The notes under the pieces are model-generated. The model did no database searches and was not told the DNA's origin. It saw nothing but the letters and a program-made list of their open reading frames with translations. The translations under genes were made by a program, and so were the position numbers. Source: Cliona cf. orientalis (Eukaryota > Porifera > Demospongiae > Clionaida > Clionaidae). Taken from it: a stretch of DNA of 64,000 nucleotides. The DNA lies in contig OZ005696.1 of NCBI GenBank assembly GCA_963930775.1, positions 6,076,001-6,140,000 on the forward strand, written 5' to 3'. Positions within the stretch are counted from its first letter, which is position 1. Every line of letters begins with the position of its first letter. This document shows, piece by piece, positions 20,761 through 32,790 of the stretch.

Positions 20761-20945
20761 AGTGAGAAATTTTCGAGGGAGAAAACTCTCGTGGATCGGT
20801 AGGAAAGGAGCATTTTGCGGAGAAAATTTTCGTGTAACGTTAAAACTGGTCGCATAATGGGTGTGGCATGCCTAGAATTTCGTGGAGAAAACCTTCGCGG
20901 ATGTCTGAAAAATCGCGAAATTCGTGAAAGTTAGTGTGTATTATT
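20755..20945. mobile_element. CCGTATAGCGGG MITE, truncated copy
   Basis: It begins ACCGTATAGTGAGAAATTTT and carries the family's GAGGGAGAAAACT and CGCGGA motifs, but lacks the matching right end seen in the complete copy at 25532-25746. Confidence 0.7.
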
Positions 20946-23330
20946 TGGAACACAGCCACATGTAGCTATAGGTATCTAGCCAGCTGTAGCCTCCATCATC
21001 ATGGCACAAACTAGCAGAGCCCACTGCATGACCACTCTACAGAAATCCTACTACATGTAGGTGAGTAATTCAGTGTATTATGATTATCAGCACTAGCTAC
21101 ACTAGACTAGTTAGAATAGGATCCAATCCTGAGCATTCACTAGTGTTTATATATTGGCAAATGTGCATGGTTCAAAATGTGGCCAGGTTTGATTCAGAAA
21201 TAAGAATTGATGCAAAGCTATAAATGTCTATAGAGCTTCCGCCTTCGGCGGGAAGAGGCACATGTCCCACACCCACCCCAGATTGGCAAGCTGGCCTAGA
21301 GTCCTGCCCCCCCCCCTATGAAAATTTTCTAGCTACAGCCCTGATTATAAAGAGGTTCCACTGTATAAAGCATGCACAACAGTGCCGGACTGTGAAAACG
21401 CCTGTTTGCACCAATGTTTGGTGCTCTTTCAGAATATTGAGGCAAAACTGGGGGATAGGGGACAATCCACAGTGGGCCTTCATTTATGACACTACATATA
21501 TGGGCAAATGGGGTCTATGCTCACCAAAAGGCACCCCTAAACAGTGTGTGTCACTGTGGACAGAAAATGGCATTGGCTCACTGTCATCAATGTCTAACGA
21601 ATGATGACAGTCTACTACCATTGTTTGAACGAATTTTATCGCGGCTGATTAGCCAATGCTATAGTTGGTAGTTGTAGATGCATTGTCAGGGCCATAGCCG
21701 GTTTGGCTATTATTCGGGGAGCCATGTCCAAGTTTGCCATCAACATTGTTATGAGCACAAAAAATTGCCATATCTCAAGATCTAGGCACCTGAATGACTT
21801 ATAAGTACAATGAATTAGTCAAATTTGGTGAACAACTGGCTTCAGTATGCTTCAAATCAATGTACATGTACTCGGTCCATGAACTCATAAGTAGTGCTTT
21901 TTTGGCCACCATATATAGCCACGCCTATTGACTGAGTGCCTACTCAGTACATAATGCATGCAGGCTGTGTGCTTTCTGCTCATGCGCACAACTAAGTGGC
22001 CTAGCATAATATAAACTAGTAAAGATCATCAGCATATACTATTGTAAATAATGCTCATGACCGCTCTATAATTATAGTACTATACTGTTTGGCTGCCGAC
22101 TGAAACGTGAATCCCTATAGTACCGAATCAGAATGTAAGATAGCTAGTAGTAACAGTTCATATTTATCCCGCGTGCATGCGCAAGGGATAAAGTAATCGG
22201 TTTGATCTGTCATCATTGTCGTTGTCGATACAAAAATCGCCAAATCTCGAGTTCTAGGCAGCTGTGCATGCTATAAGCACAACCGGTTGATAGATATCAG
22301 TGAAAAACTGGTTTCTATGCGCTTCGAATTGCTTACTAGTGGTGCATTTTCTGTTCAGCATGCCTGTAGTTTATCGACCACACCCACTCCACTGGCATGT
22401 ACTGATGCGACTGAGCATGCTTGAGCTCAGTGTAGGAAAGGCGTAGCAACAGCTCTGCAGTAGTATTGTTGCGCAGTGTGCACACAGGGCAGGGGCTGAT
22501 CCAGGGGGGTGGATGGGGTGGCTAGCCACCCCCCTTCACCAGTTCTTTTATGCAACGTAGTATAGGAGATGTCCAACATTATTTACCAGCCACCCCCTTT
22601 TCACCAGTATGGTTTACTATGGGTAGCCACCCCGTCAGCCACCTTCCATGAAAATTTTCTGGATCAGCACCTGCAGGGTATGTGCTCTATAGAGCTCTAT
22701 TATGATCTATTCCATGGCCCAGGCTATCACTCATGTCCAAGTTTGCCATCAAAATGATATTAATGATATGCAATGTTTAGGTTAGGAGGGTTAGGGTTTG
22801 GGTAGGGTAACAATAGGTTTGGCTATTATTCGGGTTAGGGAACAATGGCTGAACAATCCTTTGATGGCAAACTTGGACATGGCTCTAACAATGATAATGA
22901 CATGATTATTTTACTCCTTGGGCATAATTATGTGCTTTGTGCAAGTATACACTACATTACATCATAGAAATTTAATGGAGTGAAAGACCATCTTTGAATT
23001 TAGGGAATGGGAAACAATTATGAGGTCTCAGGGACTTTAAAAGATTTGTTATACACTGACGTGCTACTCCTATAATTGAAATGCTAAACATTGGGCCACA
23101 TCCACCAAACTAATGTTGCACATAATTATTATATGCTCTTTTGTCTATAATAAATATGCATGAATATACTTCAGCTAAAACAGAACTTGCTATGCATGTC
23201 ACATATAATACAATACCCGTCTCCCCTAAGTGCACACCTTAGCTCATGGTGACTCATACAATGTACCTCACATGGGTCCATGCAGAATTCTATATTCTGA
23301 ATGTAAATCAATTAATTTTAAATAGACATC
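20946..23330. other. Intron/intergenic repeats within GTPase copy 2
   Basis: No gene is seen. 21335-21475 is a direct duplicate of 44517-44655 in copy 3. Fragments of a repeat around GGCCACGCC and GCATGCAGGCTGTGTGCTTT at 21880-22010 recur in reverse at 44870-45010. A GCTGATCCAGGGGGGTGG-bounded element with CCACCCCC tracts spans about 22495-22675. Confidence 0.55.
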
Positions 23331-24436
23331 ATCACTGTGATTTATACACTTCACACTTACCTCTGAGTGGTAGGAATGGTTTTAATTTCTCCACAGCAGC
23401 AAACTCCCCGCATCTGTACAGCTGACTGGTAAGATGTGTCCAGGAAGGCTGAGGGTGGCAGTGGATATAGCAGGAGGCACACTCAATGGCTGTTTCCCTC
23501 TTAGTGGAGCACCTCCGCTGGATCTCTTTGAGTCGGTTGGGAGGGACTAATGCATCACCAGGGATATTAAGTATGGAATACAATGACTTCCAGTCATTCA
23601 CTAATTCCATAGCTTCAGCAACACTCTCAGTCGTCAAGGTGGGATCTGAAATGCAATAAATATCCACAGCTTATAGCAATTTTATTAAACTATATTATGT
23701 AGATAAGCAGAACTTGTACATATACGTGTACACATACACGGATTATTAAGGACTGTCACTAAATTAATGTAGTCATGCATTCTCGAGTCTGTATGAGCCG
23801 GTGTGCTATGGCATGTTTCTTGGTGGAGCAGGGCTAGGAACTCACAGAAACTTGTCAATAATATTATTATTAGTGGTATATTATTGTTAGCCCTTGAAAT
23901 CCAACCTGGACCACACTGAGTTATTGGTACTGCTGATGGGAAACACACACACACTCACCTTGGACTGGCTCTCCATGGTTCCTAATACGATCAGCAATTT
24001 GAGTCTCGCTTATAAAATCTAGTGTGAAGATGACTGCCCTCCATGAGGGGGGCTGGTAGTCACCTCTTCCAAGGAGAAATCCCTCCACTGTATCCTCGAG
24101 GCTGCTTGCTGAGTAAATGCCAAAACAACTTCTTAGAAGTTCCCAGCGCATCACTTCCTTCACTGCCTCTAATACATTTCCTTGAGTGAGGGATGGAACT
24201 GAATGAGAAAAAAAACATACACCTTAGAATTAAATAGTAGGAAGATGATATCATCAGGCGGGGCGAGCATTCGCTCATGGCATCAGCTGTACTCCAGCAT
24301 ATTTATGTGTGTTGTAATACGGTGACCTTGGTTTTGAGTCACGAGCAGTGCGAAGCATAGCTACAAATAATTAGCAGCCAGGATCTCAGTTTGGCCACAG
24401 CATGAGTCTTGACATCCTTGAGTACGTTAATATTAA

Positions 24437-25404
24437 GGTAGCATTAAAGTGCGTGGGCGTGAGCGTCAGGATTGGCTAATTCAATTAGCGAATCGTGAAG
24501 GGGCGTGGTGGGCGTGTCTAGAATCGGCCAGGGATGATTATGCGCGTGTAATTAGCGACCGGAAGTGGCCCCTGAAGAAAACACCGGTAATTGCCCACTT
24601 CAAAGCAAGATCAAAGCATTCTTTCTTAACTATTAACCGCAACGACTTAAAAAAAAAAAAGCCTTATTAGGCCTAATTAAGCATGTGGGCGTGTTCCTGG
24701 CACTGTGTGGAGTGTGTGCGTGTGCGTTAATGCAGGTTTTATTGCTTCCGATTGGGCGTGGCTTCACGGGCCAGTGCTTGGATATCGGCGCCTGGGACTT
24801 GGCCTCGGCGATAGGTGGGCGTGTCCCGGAAGCGGTGGTGACCTTTGAACCCCGCGAGGAGGCTTTGGGGGCGTGGCAGGAGGTCAAAGGTGAGGCCGTG
24901 TCTGTTAATGAGGCACTGTACGCCGGTGCGATGGAGGGGACCGTACGGCTGGACGGAAGCTGACGATGGTTTGAAGCGGATGTGGTTGCGATGACGTGTT
25001 GTTACTCCGCCCACACAGGAAATGAGGTGAGCTCTTGCGTGGGCGGTGTGGCAGAACGGCCTCCAAGTGTTTGTGTGTGTTTTGGCCTTGAGGAAGCTGT
25101 GTGTTTTAATTGGGATTGATTGTGGGCTTCCGGTGGACATCCGGTGGTTAGTAGGCACTTGATTGAGAATGGTGGTCCTTGGGGAACAGGGTGGGGCTGT
25201 TTTGGGCGTGGCCTGGCCCCTCCCTTCCAGCTCGGCTTCCGGTCCATGGAGGATATTAAATGAACACTTCCGGCTCTAGCAGCCACACCCCTGAGACCTG
25301 TGCAATTAAAAGGGCGTGGTTACACAACATGCACCTCACTAATGACTTTGATGTGGTTTAGGTGTCATATCCCCCACCTCACGCCCACGCAATTTAATGG
25401 TACC
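24437..25404. mobile_element. TTAA-flanked GC-rich element, copy 1
   Basis: TTAA at 24433-24436 and 25405-25408 flank an element of 968 bp. Its ends are inverted: GGTA(G)CATTAAAGTGCGTGGGCGTGAG on the left and CTCACGCCCACGCAATTTAATGG-TACC on the right. The body is nearly identical to 51150-52160 in reverse orientation. It is visibly richer in G and C than its surroundings. TTAA target duplication is typical of piggyBac-type cut-and-paste, although the tips do not start with the usual CCC. No transposase was recognised. It sits just upstream of GTPase copy 2. Confidence 0.8.
24685..24963 (+). CDS. 92-codon ORF inside TTAA element copy 1, unknown function
   Basis: An ATG-to-stop frame of 92 residues, hydrophobic at the start (FLALCGVCACALMQVLLLP) and ending VNEALYAGAMEGTVRLDG-S. 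The same frame is kept in the second copy of the element (51592-51870, minus strand) with only a few amino-acid differences. The opposite strand is also open: 182 codons in copy 2, but broken into 94 and 139 overlapping codons here. Because the two copies are nearly identical DNA, conservation of either frame proves little. I do not recognise the product. Confidence 0.3.
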   Translation: MGVFLALCGVCACALMQVLLLPIGRGFTGQCLDIGAWDLASAIGGRVPEAVVTFEPREEALGAWQEVKGEAVSVNEALYAGAMEGTVRLDGS

Positions 25405-25531
25405 TTAAAGCTTTACTTATTTCGTACAGTGAGCTAGAGAATGGTGCAGCCATTCGATATGGCATAGCTGGTTATTCATAGCATGCCAACCGTCATGGAA
25501 TGATCGCCACTTTCATGGTTCTAACTTGAGA

Positions 25532-25746
25532 TACCATATAGCGGGAAATTTTTGAGGGAGAAAACTTTCGCGGATCGGTAGGAAATTAAGGAGCATTTTG
25601 CAGAGAAAACTTTCGTGGAATGTTAAAACTGGTCGCATAATGGGTGTAGCATGCCTAGAATTTCGTGAAGAAAACTTTCGCGGATGGCTGAAAATTATGA
25701 AATTTGCGAAAATTTTCTCCCTCGAAAGTTTCCCGCTATACGGTAT
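25532..25746. mobile_element. CCGTATAGCGGG MITE, complete copy
   Basis: A 215-bp inverted-repeat element: ACCATATAGCGGGAAATTTT on the left, AAAGTTTCCCGCTATACGGT on the right, with GAGAAAACTTTCGCGGA motifs between. It is one of at least six copies in the window. Confidence 0.85.
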
Positions 25747-25749
25747 ACG

Positions 25750-27670
25750 CTATAAGTAGCCCTGATCGAAATTTACCCAGTAGCACGCTCCATGACACAG
25801 ATTTTTATCCACCTAAGGCCCTTGAGCTCGAGTCACACTGCACTGCCACGATTCCTCAGATCTGACCTTCGATCTGCATTGATGATGACCTTTACCTACC
25901 ACTACCACGTGATGTTTGAGCATGCACATTTAGTTGTTGCCATGCAAGATCACGCACAAATAAATATATATATACACTGCATCCGGTTCCTCACGTATTC
26001 AAACAGTATAATGACATAATTTAAATCCAGCTCTTATGAAAGAGGTTGAACTTGTGACCTTTGCTATAAACGCTACATATACGCAGTTTTGTCCATCTCT
26101 ATCTAATAGTCAACGGTTATCACTCGCATGAGGAAATCCCTATACTTATGTACTTATAAAAGGAGATATGTGATGGAACACAGGTAGGAAAAGCAAGGGT
26201 GTAAGCTTAACGCCTGTAACGACACAAATGTGATCCCTACCCGATCGTGATACGCTGGTACATACGCCGTCGCGATTGCTGGACGGTATGGATGGGAGGT
26301 CAGAGGATGGGTTGCGAATAGTTAGCGGGGTTAGTCTCTAGGGTTTGTCTATTATGAGGACTGTACAGATGGGAGGTATTGGGAGGTCTGAGCTGGATTG
26401 CGAACGGTTAGCAGGATTAGTGTCTAGGGTTTGTCTATAAAATGTTAAAATCACAGCTGTCAGCAGCGATAATGGTGGTGGCCGACTGCTGGGCTTTTCT
26501 GTGTGGATCGGAATGGAGTGGGTTCAAATCTCACTAAATACTTCGAGTTTTTTTCCTCCTGTCGAACTTTTTCTAAATTTTGGCAGTTCACATTAATTTT
26601 GTCGTAATAATGCCGACTGTTCTACATTTCCACCAAGGATAGAAAAATTATTGGCTTATTAACCATCAAAACCAATTAAACCAATTAAACCATACCCCCC
26701 TTGATAATGAGGTCCCTTGAGTAATCAATTTGCTCTCAATGTTGGCTTATGCTCTGAGCAAGGGGGGGGGGGGGTCACTCCCATAGGCACCGTGTCCAGA
26801 GCTGCGACTGGGGTCAAAATGCAGTCAAACGGTCAAGGCCCTTTTTTTGGGATCGGTCAAACGGTCAAGCAGTATTCTGGGTCCTATCTCCAGCATAGCT
26901 ATGTGGCCAAAAGGTATGGTTGAGATTTTGCGCATGCGCAGTAAGTTGATGGTCAACGGGTCAAGGCAAAATTCGCCGTGATCAAGTGGTCAAGGCCATT
27001 TTTAGACGGTCCAAGGGGTGATGACTGCCATTAACTACGTCCAGGAATATCCATAGGGTGTCACAGTACAGTAAATGGATGTCTGAGTGAGGAAATTCCT
27101 GCATTCATGTGTGTCCACGGCCAGAAGCCTCACTAAAAGAGTCTGGGACAAGCCTACATGTATATTTTTAATGGGCTATTCCATTTAATAAGCATACACC
27201 TGGGTAAAAGACTAATTTTAATAGGGAAGGGGATCATGTATTAATTTTTAGATGCATCCAGGGGGGTGTGTTTAAAGCATCAATTTGCATTGAGGAGGTA
27301 CAAAGCTCCCTTTTATCGAGTACCCAGTGGGAGTGATTATGTTCCTGATTATGTCGTGGGGGAAGAATGAACGACTGTCCAAGGGGTGATGACTGCCATT
27401 AACTGCGTCCAGGAATATCCATCGGGTGTACAGTATTAAAATAGATAGCCCAATGATTATTAGAGCTCATACAAATTATGTACGAGCTGAGGCTGGAGCT
27501 CAGCCTAGCCCGGACTCACCGCATGCACTAGAGCTAGTCTGAGGACAAGGGTTTCAAACCTTTCCTTGGTGGAATTGCTCCGGCTGCTGCGTGTAGGTCC
27601 TCCATTATCCACAGCCACGCCCTCTGGCGTGCCCTGTTACGGTAATTGGTAGGAGCACTTCCCCTTTATC
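25750..27670. repeat. Duplicated upstream flank of GTPase copy 2
   Basis: No gene is seen. Blocks correspond to 49010-50300 in copy 3: 26030-26210, 26240-26560 and 26610-26730. Within the shared block is a fossil tRNA-like head: TGGCCGACTGCTGG (A-box-like, about 26482) and GGGTTCAAATCTCAC (B-box-like, about 26521), repeated at about 49645 and 49684. A phrase GTCCAAGGGGTGATGACTGCC repeats at about 27010 and 27378. Confidence 0.55.
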
Positions 27671-27678
27671 TGGATCAT

Positions 27679-28675
27679 ATGGCAGTACAGTGGCTCCAGC
27701 TGACAAAGGTCATTCTCCGTTTCCCAGCTCAGAAAGAGCCATCTACGGGTTTGCCCTCTACCTGGGATCCTATCTGCTACTACTACTAGGTGACTACTTG
27801 TAGATGATGATGGTATCATTTATAGCTGTGCTAGTCCTTTAATAGTGGGTATCAGCCCCTTCCTCTCTGTGAGCTGGTACGCATTTATAGTTTGACCAGA
27901 CCACATAAAGATGCTCTATGCTACCTTATTGCAAACTGACAGTATGGTTCCACTAGGGTGCTATAAATTATATACATAATTTAATAGACTGGGAAAAACT
28001 TGCAGGTGACTATGAAAATCTTATAGATGACTATGACACATAGATAGCCAATCACATTGCAGTATTTATTGCAGCTATGACCTATATAGCTATGGTTGAT
28101 TTGTGCTCTACAGTTGTTTTTCTGCTGTGGGCCTTTCTTCCAAACGAGTCACGGCTGAATTTCATTGGATTCACGTACTTTCCTCAAAAGTGAGTCTCAT
28201 ACATAATTCATGCATCACTGATAGTTTTGCACAAAAGCAGATTGCCATATTTGGGACCATGCCATCTTAGAGTTCGAGTTGTCCTGATACATGATGCTAG
28301 TGCTGCTCTCTTCCCATACTGGTAGGACAACCCCATCAGACTGAGTCCCATCACCAGCCTAGCACTACTGAAGCAAGTCAGACTTTCTGTGCTGCTCTAC
28401 TTCGCTTACATGACATTGTACATGTACTTTAATCACTATGTGCATGGTTTGATCGAAATCTGGGTGTAGGCCAAAATTACTCTTTGTGCACACTTTAATA
28501 TGCATAGAGCCCCCCCCCCCCTCCATCAGTGGCATGATCCTGCCCCCTACTGCAGGTACTGGTAGTGGCAGTGCCAGCAGCTATCTCTGTGTGGGGTTTG
28601 TTGTCTTCCTACTGGTCTACAGTGGACTCAACTTCCTACTGGTGCCAGATATCAATGATCCCAGGAATATCAGAG
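27679..28675 (+). pseudogene. PIG-P pseudogene 2
   Basis: Exon 1 remnant 27679-27789, exon 2 remnant 28114-28189, exon 3 remnant 28556-28675. All are easily aligned with the intact gene at 52605-55389. Exon 1 has extra bases after GGCAGT that shift the frame. Exon 2 has a 3-base insertion giving NESRLNFIGFTYFP. Exon 3 has lost a base after TACTGG and reads TAG at once. The fourth exon is absent. A large MITE (28691-29264) is inserted 16 bases after exon 3, in what would be intron 3; the intron sequence resumes at about 29280 and can be followed to about 29345. Confidence 0.85.
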
Positions 28676-28690
28676 GTAAAATACAACGTA

Positions 28691-29264
28691 CCCGTATAGC
28701 GGGAAACTTTTGAGGGAGAAAATTTTCGTGAATCGATGAAATTAAGATTTCGCGGAGAAAACTTTCGTGGATTAATGATCCTGCAATCGCGTGGGTGTGA
28801 CTATAGACTGAGCATGCGCACAGGCAGACCACCTATGGCCACACCCACAACCATAAGCTGGAAGCAGCAACTCGGATCGTAATAGTCTGCCTGATGAGCA
28901 CCTACACTGTAGAGACCATCGTTCGTGGCTACCACGTCTACCGGAGTAAAGTGTTCATACACTCCACGCTTTAAATTCTTTTCAGGCCTTATTTCACCTC
29001 CTTGTTGGTGGCAGCAATACTGGAAGACAGCCGGTAGATAGATATAGCGTGGAATTTGGCTGAAAGTACTTCAACTGGGACATCGCAATCGATGGCTAAC
29101 ACCTAGCTTAGCTAGCGGCGTAGCTACGTAGCTACGTATATAGCCACTGATATGACACGTGATGTATGCCACACCCCAAATTTTGCGGAGAAAACTTTCG
29201 CTGATGGTTGAGAATCCGCGAAATTCGCGAAAGGTTTCTCCCTCGAAAGTTTCCCGCTATACGG
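28691..29264. mobile_element. CCGTATAGCGGG MITE, long version (574 bp)
   Basis: It starts CCCGTATAGCGGGAAACTTT and ends AAAGTTTCCCGCTATACGG. The two terminal parts (about 95 bp each) match the short family members, but the middle has about 390 bp of unrelated DNA. The empty site is preserved in the intact PIG-P intron at about 54083. Confidence 0.8.
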
Positions 29265-30016
29265 CCTACGCGGTCGACGGTACTATGTATTGAATTTGCA
29301 CCCGCCCCATCAGCATAATGCTATAATTTTTTACAGAAAGTTACGACATCCCCATAAACTTTGCAAACTTGTAGATGTGTTTGTGTTGCTATAACTTTGT
29401 ACTTCTCTTCAGTTTTAACTTTTGTACCAGCATGTTCGGCCATTTTGGTGGTGTAGACACCATCTGATCCTGCCTTAACTGACCTGAGTATATATGTACC
29501 CGTATTTCTTGGCCCTTCTAATTATTCGGCACCCTTTACCGAATGATTGAAAATAGTCGCTAATTTTCGGCAAAGGTCGTCACGCGTATATGCTATAAAC
29601 GGGAATAGAATGCGCACCCAGACAGAATTCATGCCGATCGAATTTTTAGAAGAAATACGGTACTTTGGGGAATCAATCTCAGGGTCTGTGATGTGGGGAA
29701 GCTTGTCGAGTATATTAAAATATGTACAGTTTGGAGTACTCCATAATACTCCATAAATACTTTAAATTTCTGCATTTTGTGTAATATTATCTCCGGTATA
29801 ATATATGGTATAGGACATTGACTGGGTCCAAGCTGAGAAGCATGTGTTTGAACACTTTTATGGATGCCCCCACTGGTACACACATTGATATTACATGCCC
29901 CAACTCGCACACACATGCTCCACACATAAAGGTATATCATCTATCATGATCTGAAGCTCGACAATGTTCTGCTGGATCAGGATGGTCACATTAAGCTGAC
30001 TGACTATGGTATGTGA

Positions 30017-30121
<105 letters not shown>

Positions 30122-30332
30122 TGAAAGAATCCAACCGTTCTGTTGTGTTATGTGTATACCAGTTGTGTGCATCAACACAATTGTAGGGTACATGTAGACC
30201 TGGTATATATACTTTGTAGTACTGAATCAGCCATAAAGTTACTGTATGTTGCTCACACGCGCTTGTGTGCACTAGATTGATTGTGTGTATAATTACTTGT
30301 TGGATGATTGGTTTAGCCCTGCTCCTGTCCTT

Positions 30333-30420
30333 ACCGTATAGCGGGAAATTTTCGAGGGTAGCAATTTTCGCGGATGTGGGATTTTGAACTATTTCGCGTT
30401 TTAATTTTCGAGGATCAGCC
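30333..30420. mobile_element. CCGTATAGCGGG MITE, truncated copy
   Basis: Left-end sequence ACCGTATAGCGGGAAATTTT, followed by GCGGATGTGGG and a degenerate interior, without the right end. It lies in an intron of aPKC copy B. Confidence 0.7.
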
Positions 30421-30518
30421 CTGAGACAAAGCCACACCCTCAAATTGGATGCAATAAAAACCACGCCCCTCTTCTTTCATACGTGCGTGGAAATCATAGC
30501 AGGTAGTGTTAAACACGA

Positions 30519-30795
30519 GCTAACTATGTCTAAACTACGAAACTGTGTTGTGGAGGCGATGATCCGTGGCTACCACGAGTATCAAAGCATTTGGGAGGCT
30601 GAAATTGGAGAAAACCTGACGTGTATCCTAGAGCCCGGCAACATCCGTGACCCCTACGCTGTAGCTGTCACAAAATCCGAGTCTTCAACAATAGACTGAA
30701 TAGTTGGAAATGGCCCAAGAAAAATGTCAGCTATGATATGTTCGCTCTTTCTTCGAAAAGGAGGCAGTATCTTTCGAAAATGGCTTGCTAATTAG
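30519..30795 (+). pseudogene. HIRAN-domain fragment with an in-frame stop
   Basis: From about 30519 the frame reads AMIRGYHEYQSIWEAEIGE, then EPGNIRDPYAVAV, then a TGA at 30697-30699. After it, in the same frame, comes IVGNGPRKMSAMICSLFLRK up to a TAG at 30793-30795. The RGY..Y..IW...IGE, N..D.YAVAV and VG..PRK.S motifs in order are typical of HIRAN domains. These bind single-stranded DNA ends in SWI2/SNF2 helicases such as HLTF, and also occur as solitary mobile-element-linked proteins in corals and sponges. The single stop, with everything else in frame, suggests recent decay or a readthrough/assembly question. It lies in an intron of aPKC copy B. Confidence 0.6.
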
Positions 30796-30923
30796 CGATA
30801 CAAATAGTGTATTTTCTGTTCAGCATGCCTTGTGGTTTATATCGACCACACCCATTCTACTGATATCATGTGCTGGCGGGACTGCGCATGCTCGAGCTGA
30901 GTCAGTGTAGGAACGGGTCGTCA

Positions 30924-31025
30924 ACCGTATAGCGGGAAATTTCGAGGTATAAAATTTCGCGGATTCACCCTGATCCGCGAAAACAGCGAAAATTAATACC
31001 CTCGAAAATTTCCCGCTATACGGTA
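30924..31025. mobile_element. CCGTATAGCGGG MITE, minimal 100-bp copy
   Basis: Almost pure palindrome: ACCGTATAGCGGGAAATTTC to GAAAATTTCCCGCTATACGGT with a GCGGATTCACCCTGATCCGC centre. Confidence 0.9.
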
Positions 31026-31563
31026 TTTACCCATAGCACCACTGCCAGCCAATTGTTGTCCAATCAACACACACACACTACGGTTGCCAAGAAACAGTCA
31101 TTTAGTTCATGTAACATAATATGTGCCACACACACATACATGTACCCGCACACCCACAGGTTTCTCTGTGGACTGGTGGGCCTTGGGTGTGCTGTTGTAT
31201 GAGATGCTGGCAGGAAAGTCTCCATTTGATATTGGAGGCCATGACATGCCAGACCAAAGCACAGAAGACTACCTCTTCCGAGGTACAGTGAAACTGCGCA
31301 CATGTGTAGGCTATATATGACTCATTATGTCTGTTATTCCATGACATACTGTGTCTTCTGGCCCATCAACATTACAGTTGTAAACTTATCTTGCTTTGTG
31401 CTACAGTTATTCTTGAAAAGACGATCCGTATCCCTCGCTCTCTCTCCGTCAAGGCAGCCCAGGTGCTCAAAGGTTTCCTCAACAAGGTATACAACTACAC
31501 ATACATTTGGGGTTTGTCTCATGATAGGGTTGGTTTCAAGACTTAATTGGTACCTAGCTATTA

Positions 31564-31667
31564 CTGTATAGCGGGAAATTTTCAAGGGAGAAAACTTTCG
31601 CGGAATGCGGAAAAATCACGAAATTCGTGAAAGTTTTCTCCCTCAAAAGTTTCCCGCTATACGGTAT
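31564..31667. mobile_element. CCGTATAGCGGG MITE, minimal copy
   Basis: TACTGTATAGCGGGAAATTT at the left and AAAGTTTCCCGCTATACGGT at the right, about 104 bp, in an aPKC copy B intron between exons 31407-31486 and 31740-31829. Confidence 0.9.
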
Positions 31668-31865
31668 TACGAGTTTTACAAGACTTAGTCTTAGTGTGAT
31701 TTCATCTATTCCTCTGCCCACCCACCAATAAACACATAGAACCCGAGTGAACGTCTTGGTTGCCATCCTCAGACAGGGTTCCAGGACATTGTCTCTCATG
31801 CGTTCTACAGAACCATTGAATGGGAACTAGTAAGTCAAATTACATAAAATTTATTATTATGTACA

Positions 31866-32398
31866 AGTATGTTTGATGTCACAATCATGGGATAATGTGG
31901 CTAGTATGCATGATCATCTATTAACAGTACATGCTCACAAAACATAGAGACGTAGTTCATGCACAAACTGTATCCTGCCTGGGCAAGATAGTGCCGTGCG
32001 CATGCGCAGATTGAAGCGGTTGCAGAGGCCACACCCCTCATAGCAAGCAACTGCTCTGGCAGCCTCCTGCAGTAGCGACGTTCTCGCTCTGCTCTAACGT
32101 TGCTACCGGACTACTGATAAAGAACAGACCTCGCCTCTCGAAAAGCGTGGCGCTTTCACGCCGATCGTTCGACAATACAATGCGTCTCTATGGCCCGAGG
32201 CATTAAGGCCATTCTTTTTTGTGCACACGGCCCTACAGTTTTGACCAATCCTGAGCCTTGTAGTGCGGACTTCTCTCCGCCCGCGCCGCGCGTTCATAGC
32301 AACCGGGCGCTTTCAAGACGCGTATCCATGCCCTCATGTAATGACACGGACTATTAATATTATAAGAAAAATGATCGTCTGAAAAATATTTTTCGTTG
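31866..32398 (-). repeat. ~540-bp dispersed repeat, reverse copy
   Basis: Reverse complement of the 45815-46378 copy, ending GAAAAATATTTTTCGTTGTA. It separates aPKC copy B exons 31740-31829 and 32491-32606. Confidence 0.75.
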
Positions 32399-32790
32399 TA
32401 TATATATAACAAAGGTTTTTCGTGGAATGTTTGAGTTAGGAGCTATACATAAGCTTATACTATAGTTACCTGTTTAACTTTTTGTTTCAGCTTCGGCAGC
32501 AACAGATGAACCTTCCCTACAAACCAAGAATTGACTCTGACAGAGACCCCTCCAATTTCGACCCTCAATTTGTAGTTGAGCCTCTTGACTTCACCCCTGA
32601 TGACAGGTGAGACATACACTAGTTACCCAACACCAGATCCATACTATAAAAATTCACCCCCTCCCTCCATGGCCATTTCTCTCTCCCTCTCCTCCCTTAC
32701 AGTGATGTTCTTCAAGCCATTGATCAGTCTGAGTTTGAAGGTTTTGAGTACGTCAATCTTCTGCTGATGTCCAAGGTGGACGATGTGTGA

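Larger units (their letters stand above)
14289..24198 (-). pseudogene. Death-fold GTPase gene, copy 2 (frameshifted)
   Basis: Exons on the minus strand: Death-like 1 at 23959-24198, Death-like 2 at 23361-23645 (one codon shorter than in the other copies), Death-like 3 at 19254-19514, GTPase-COR at 14690-16774, Death at 14289-14568. Splice sites and phase-1 borders match copy 3. Three Death-like exons are open. The GTPase exon keeps Walker A GAGGSGKT, the DSGGQ motif and THKD, but has a 4-base insertion (TTAA) near 15432 and a second 4-base insertion near 14967, each shifting the frame. The Death exon has a 2-base insertion near 14530 that brings a stop. No CARD exon is found upstream. The upper half could still give a protein of Death-like domains plus GTPase, but the full product is lost. 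Introns share sequence with copy 3 (for example 21335-21475 and 44517-44655). Confidence 0.85.
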
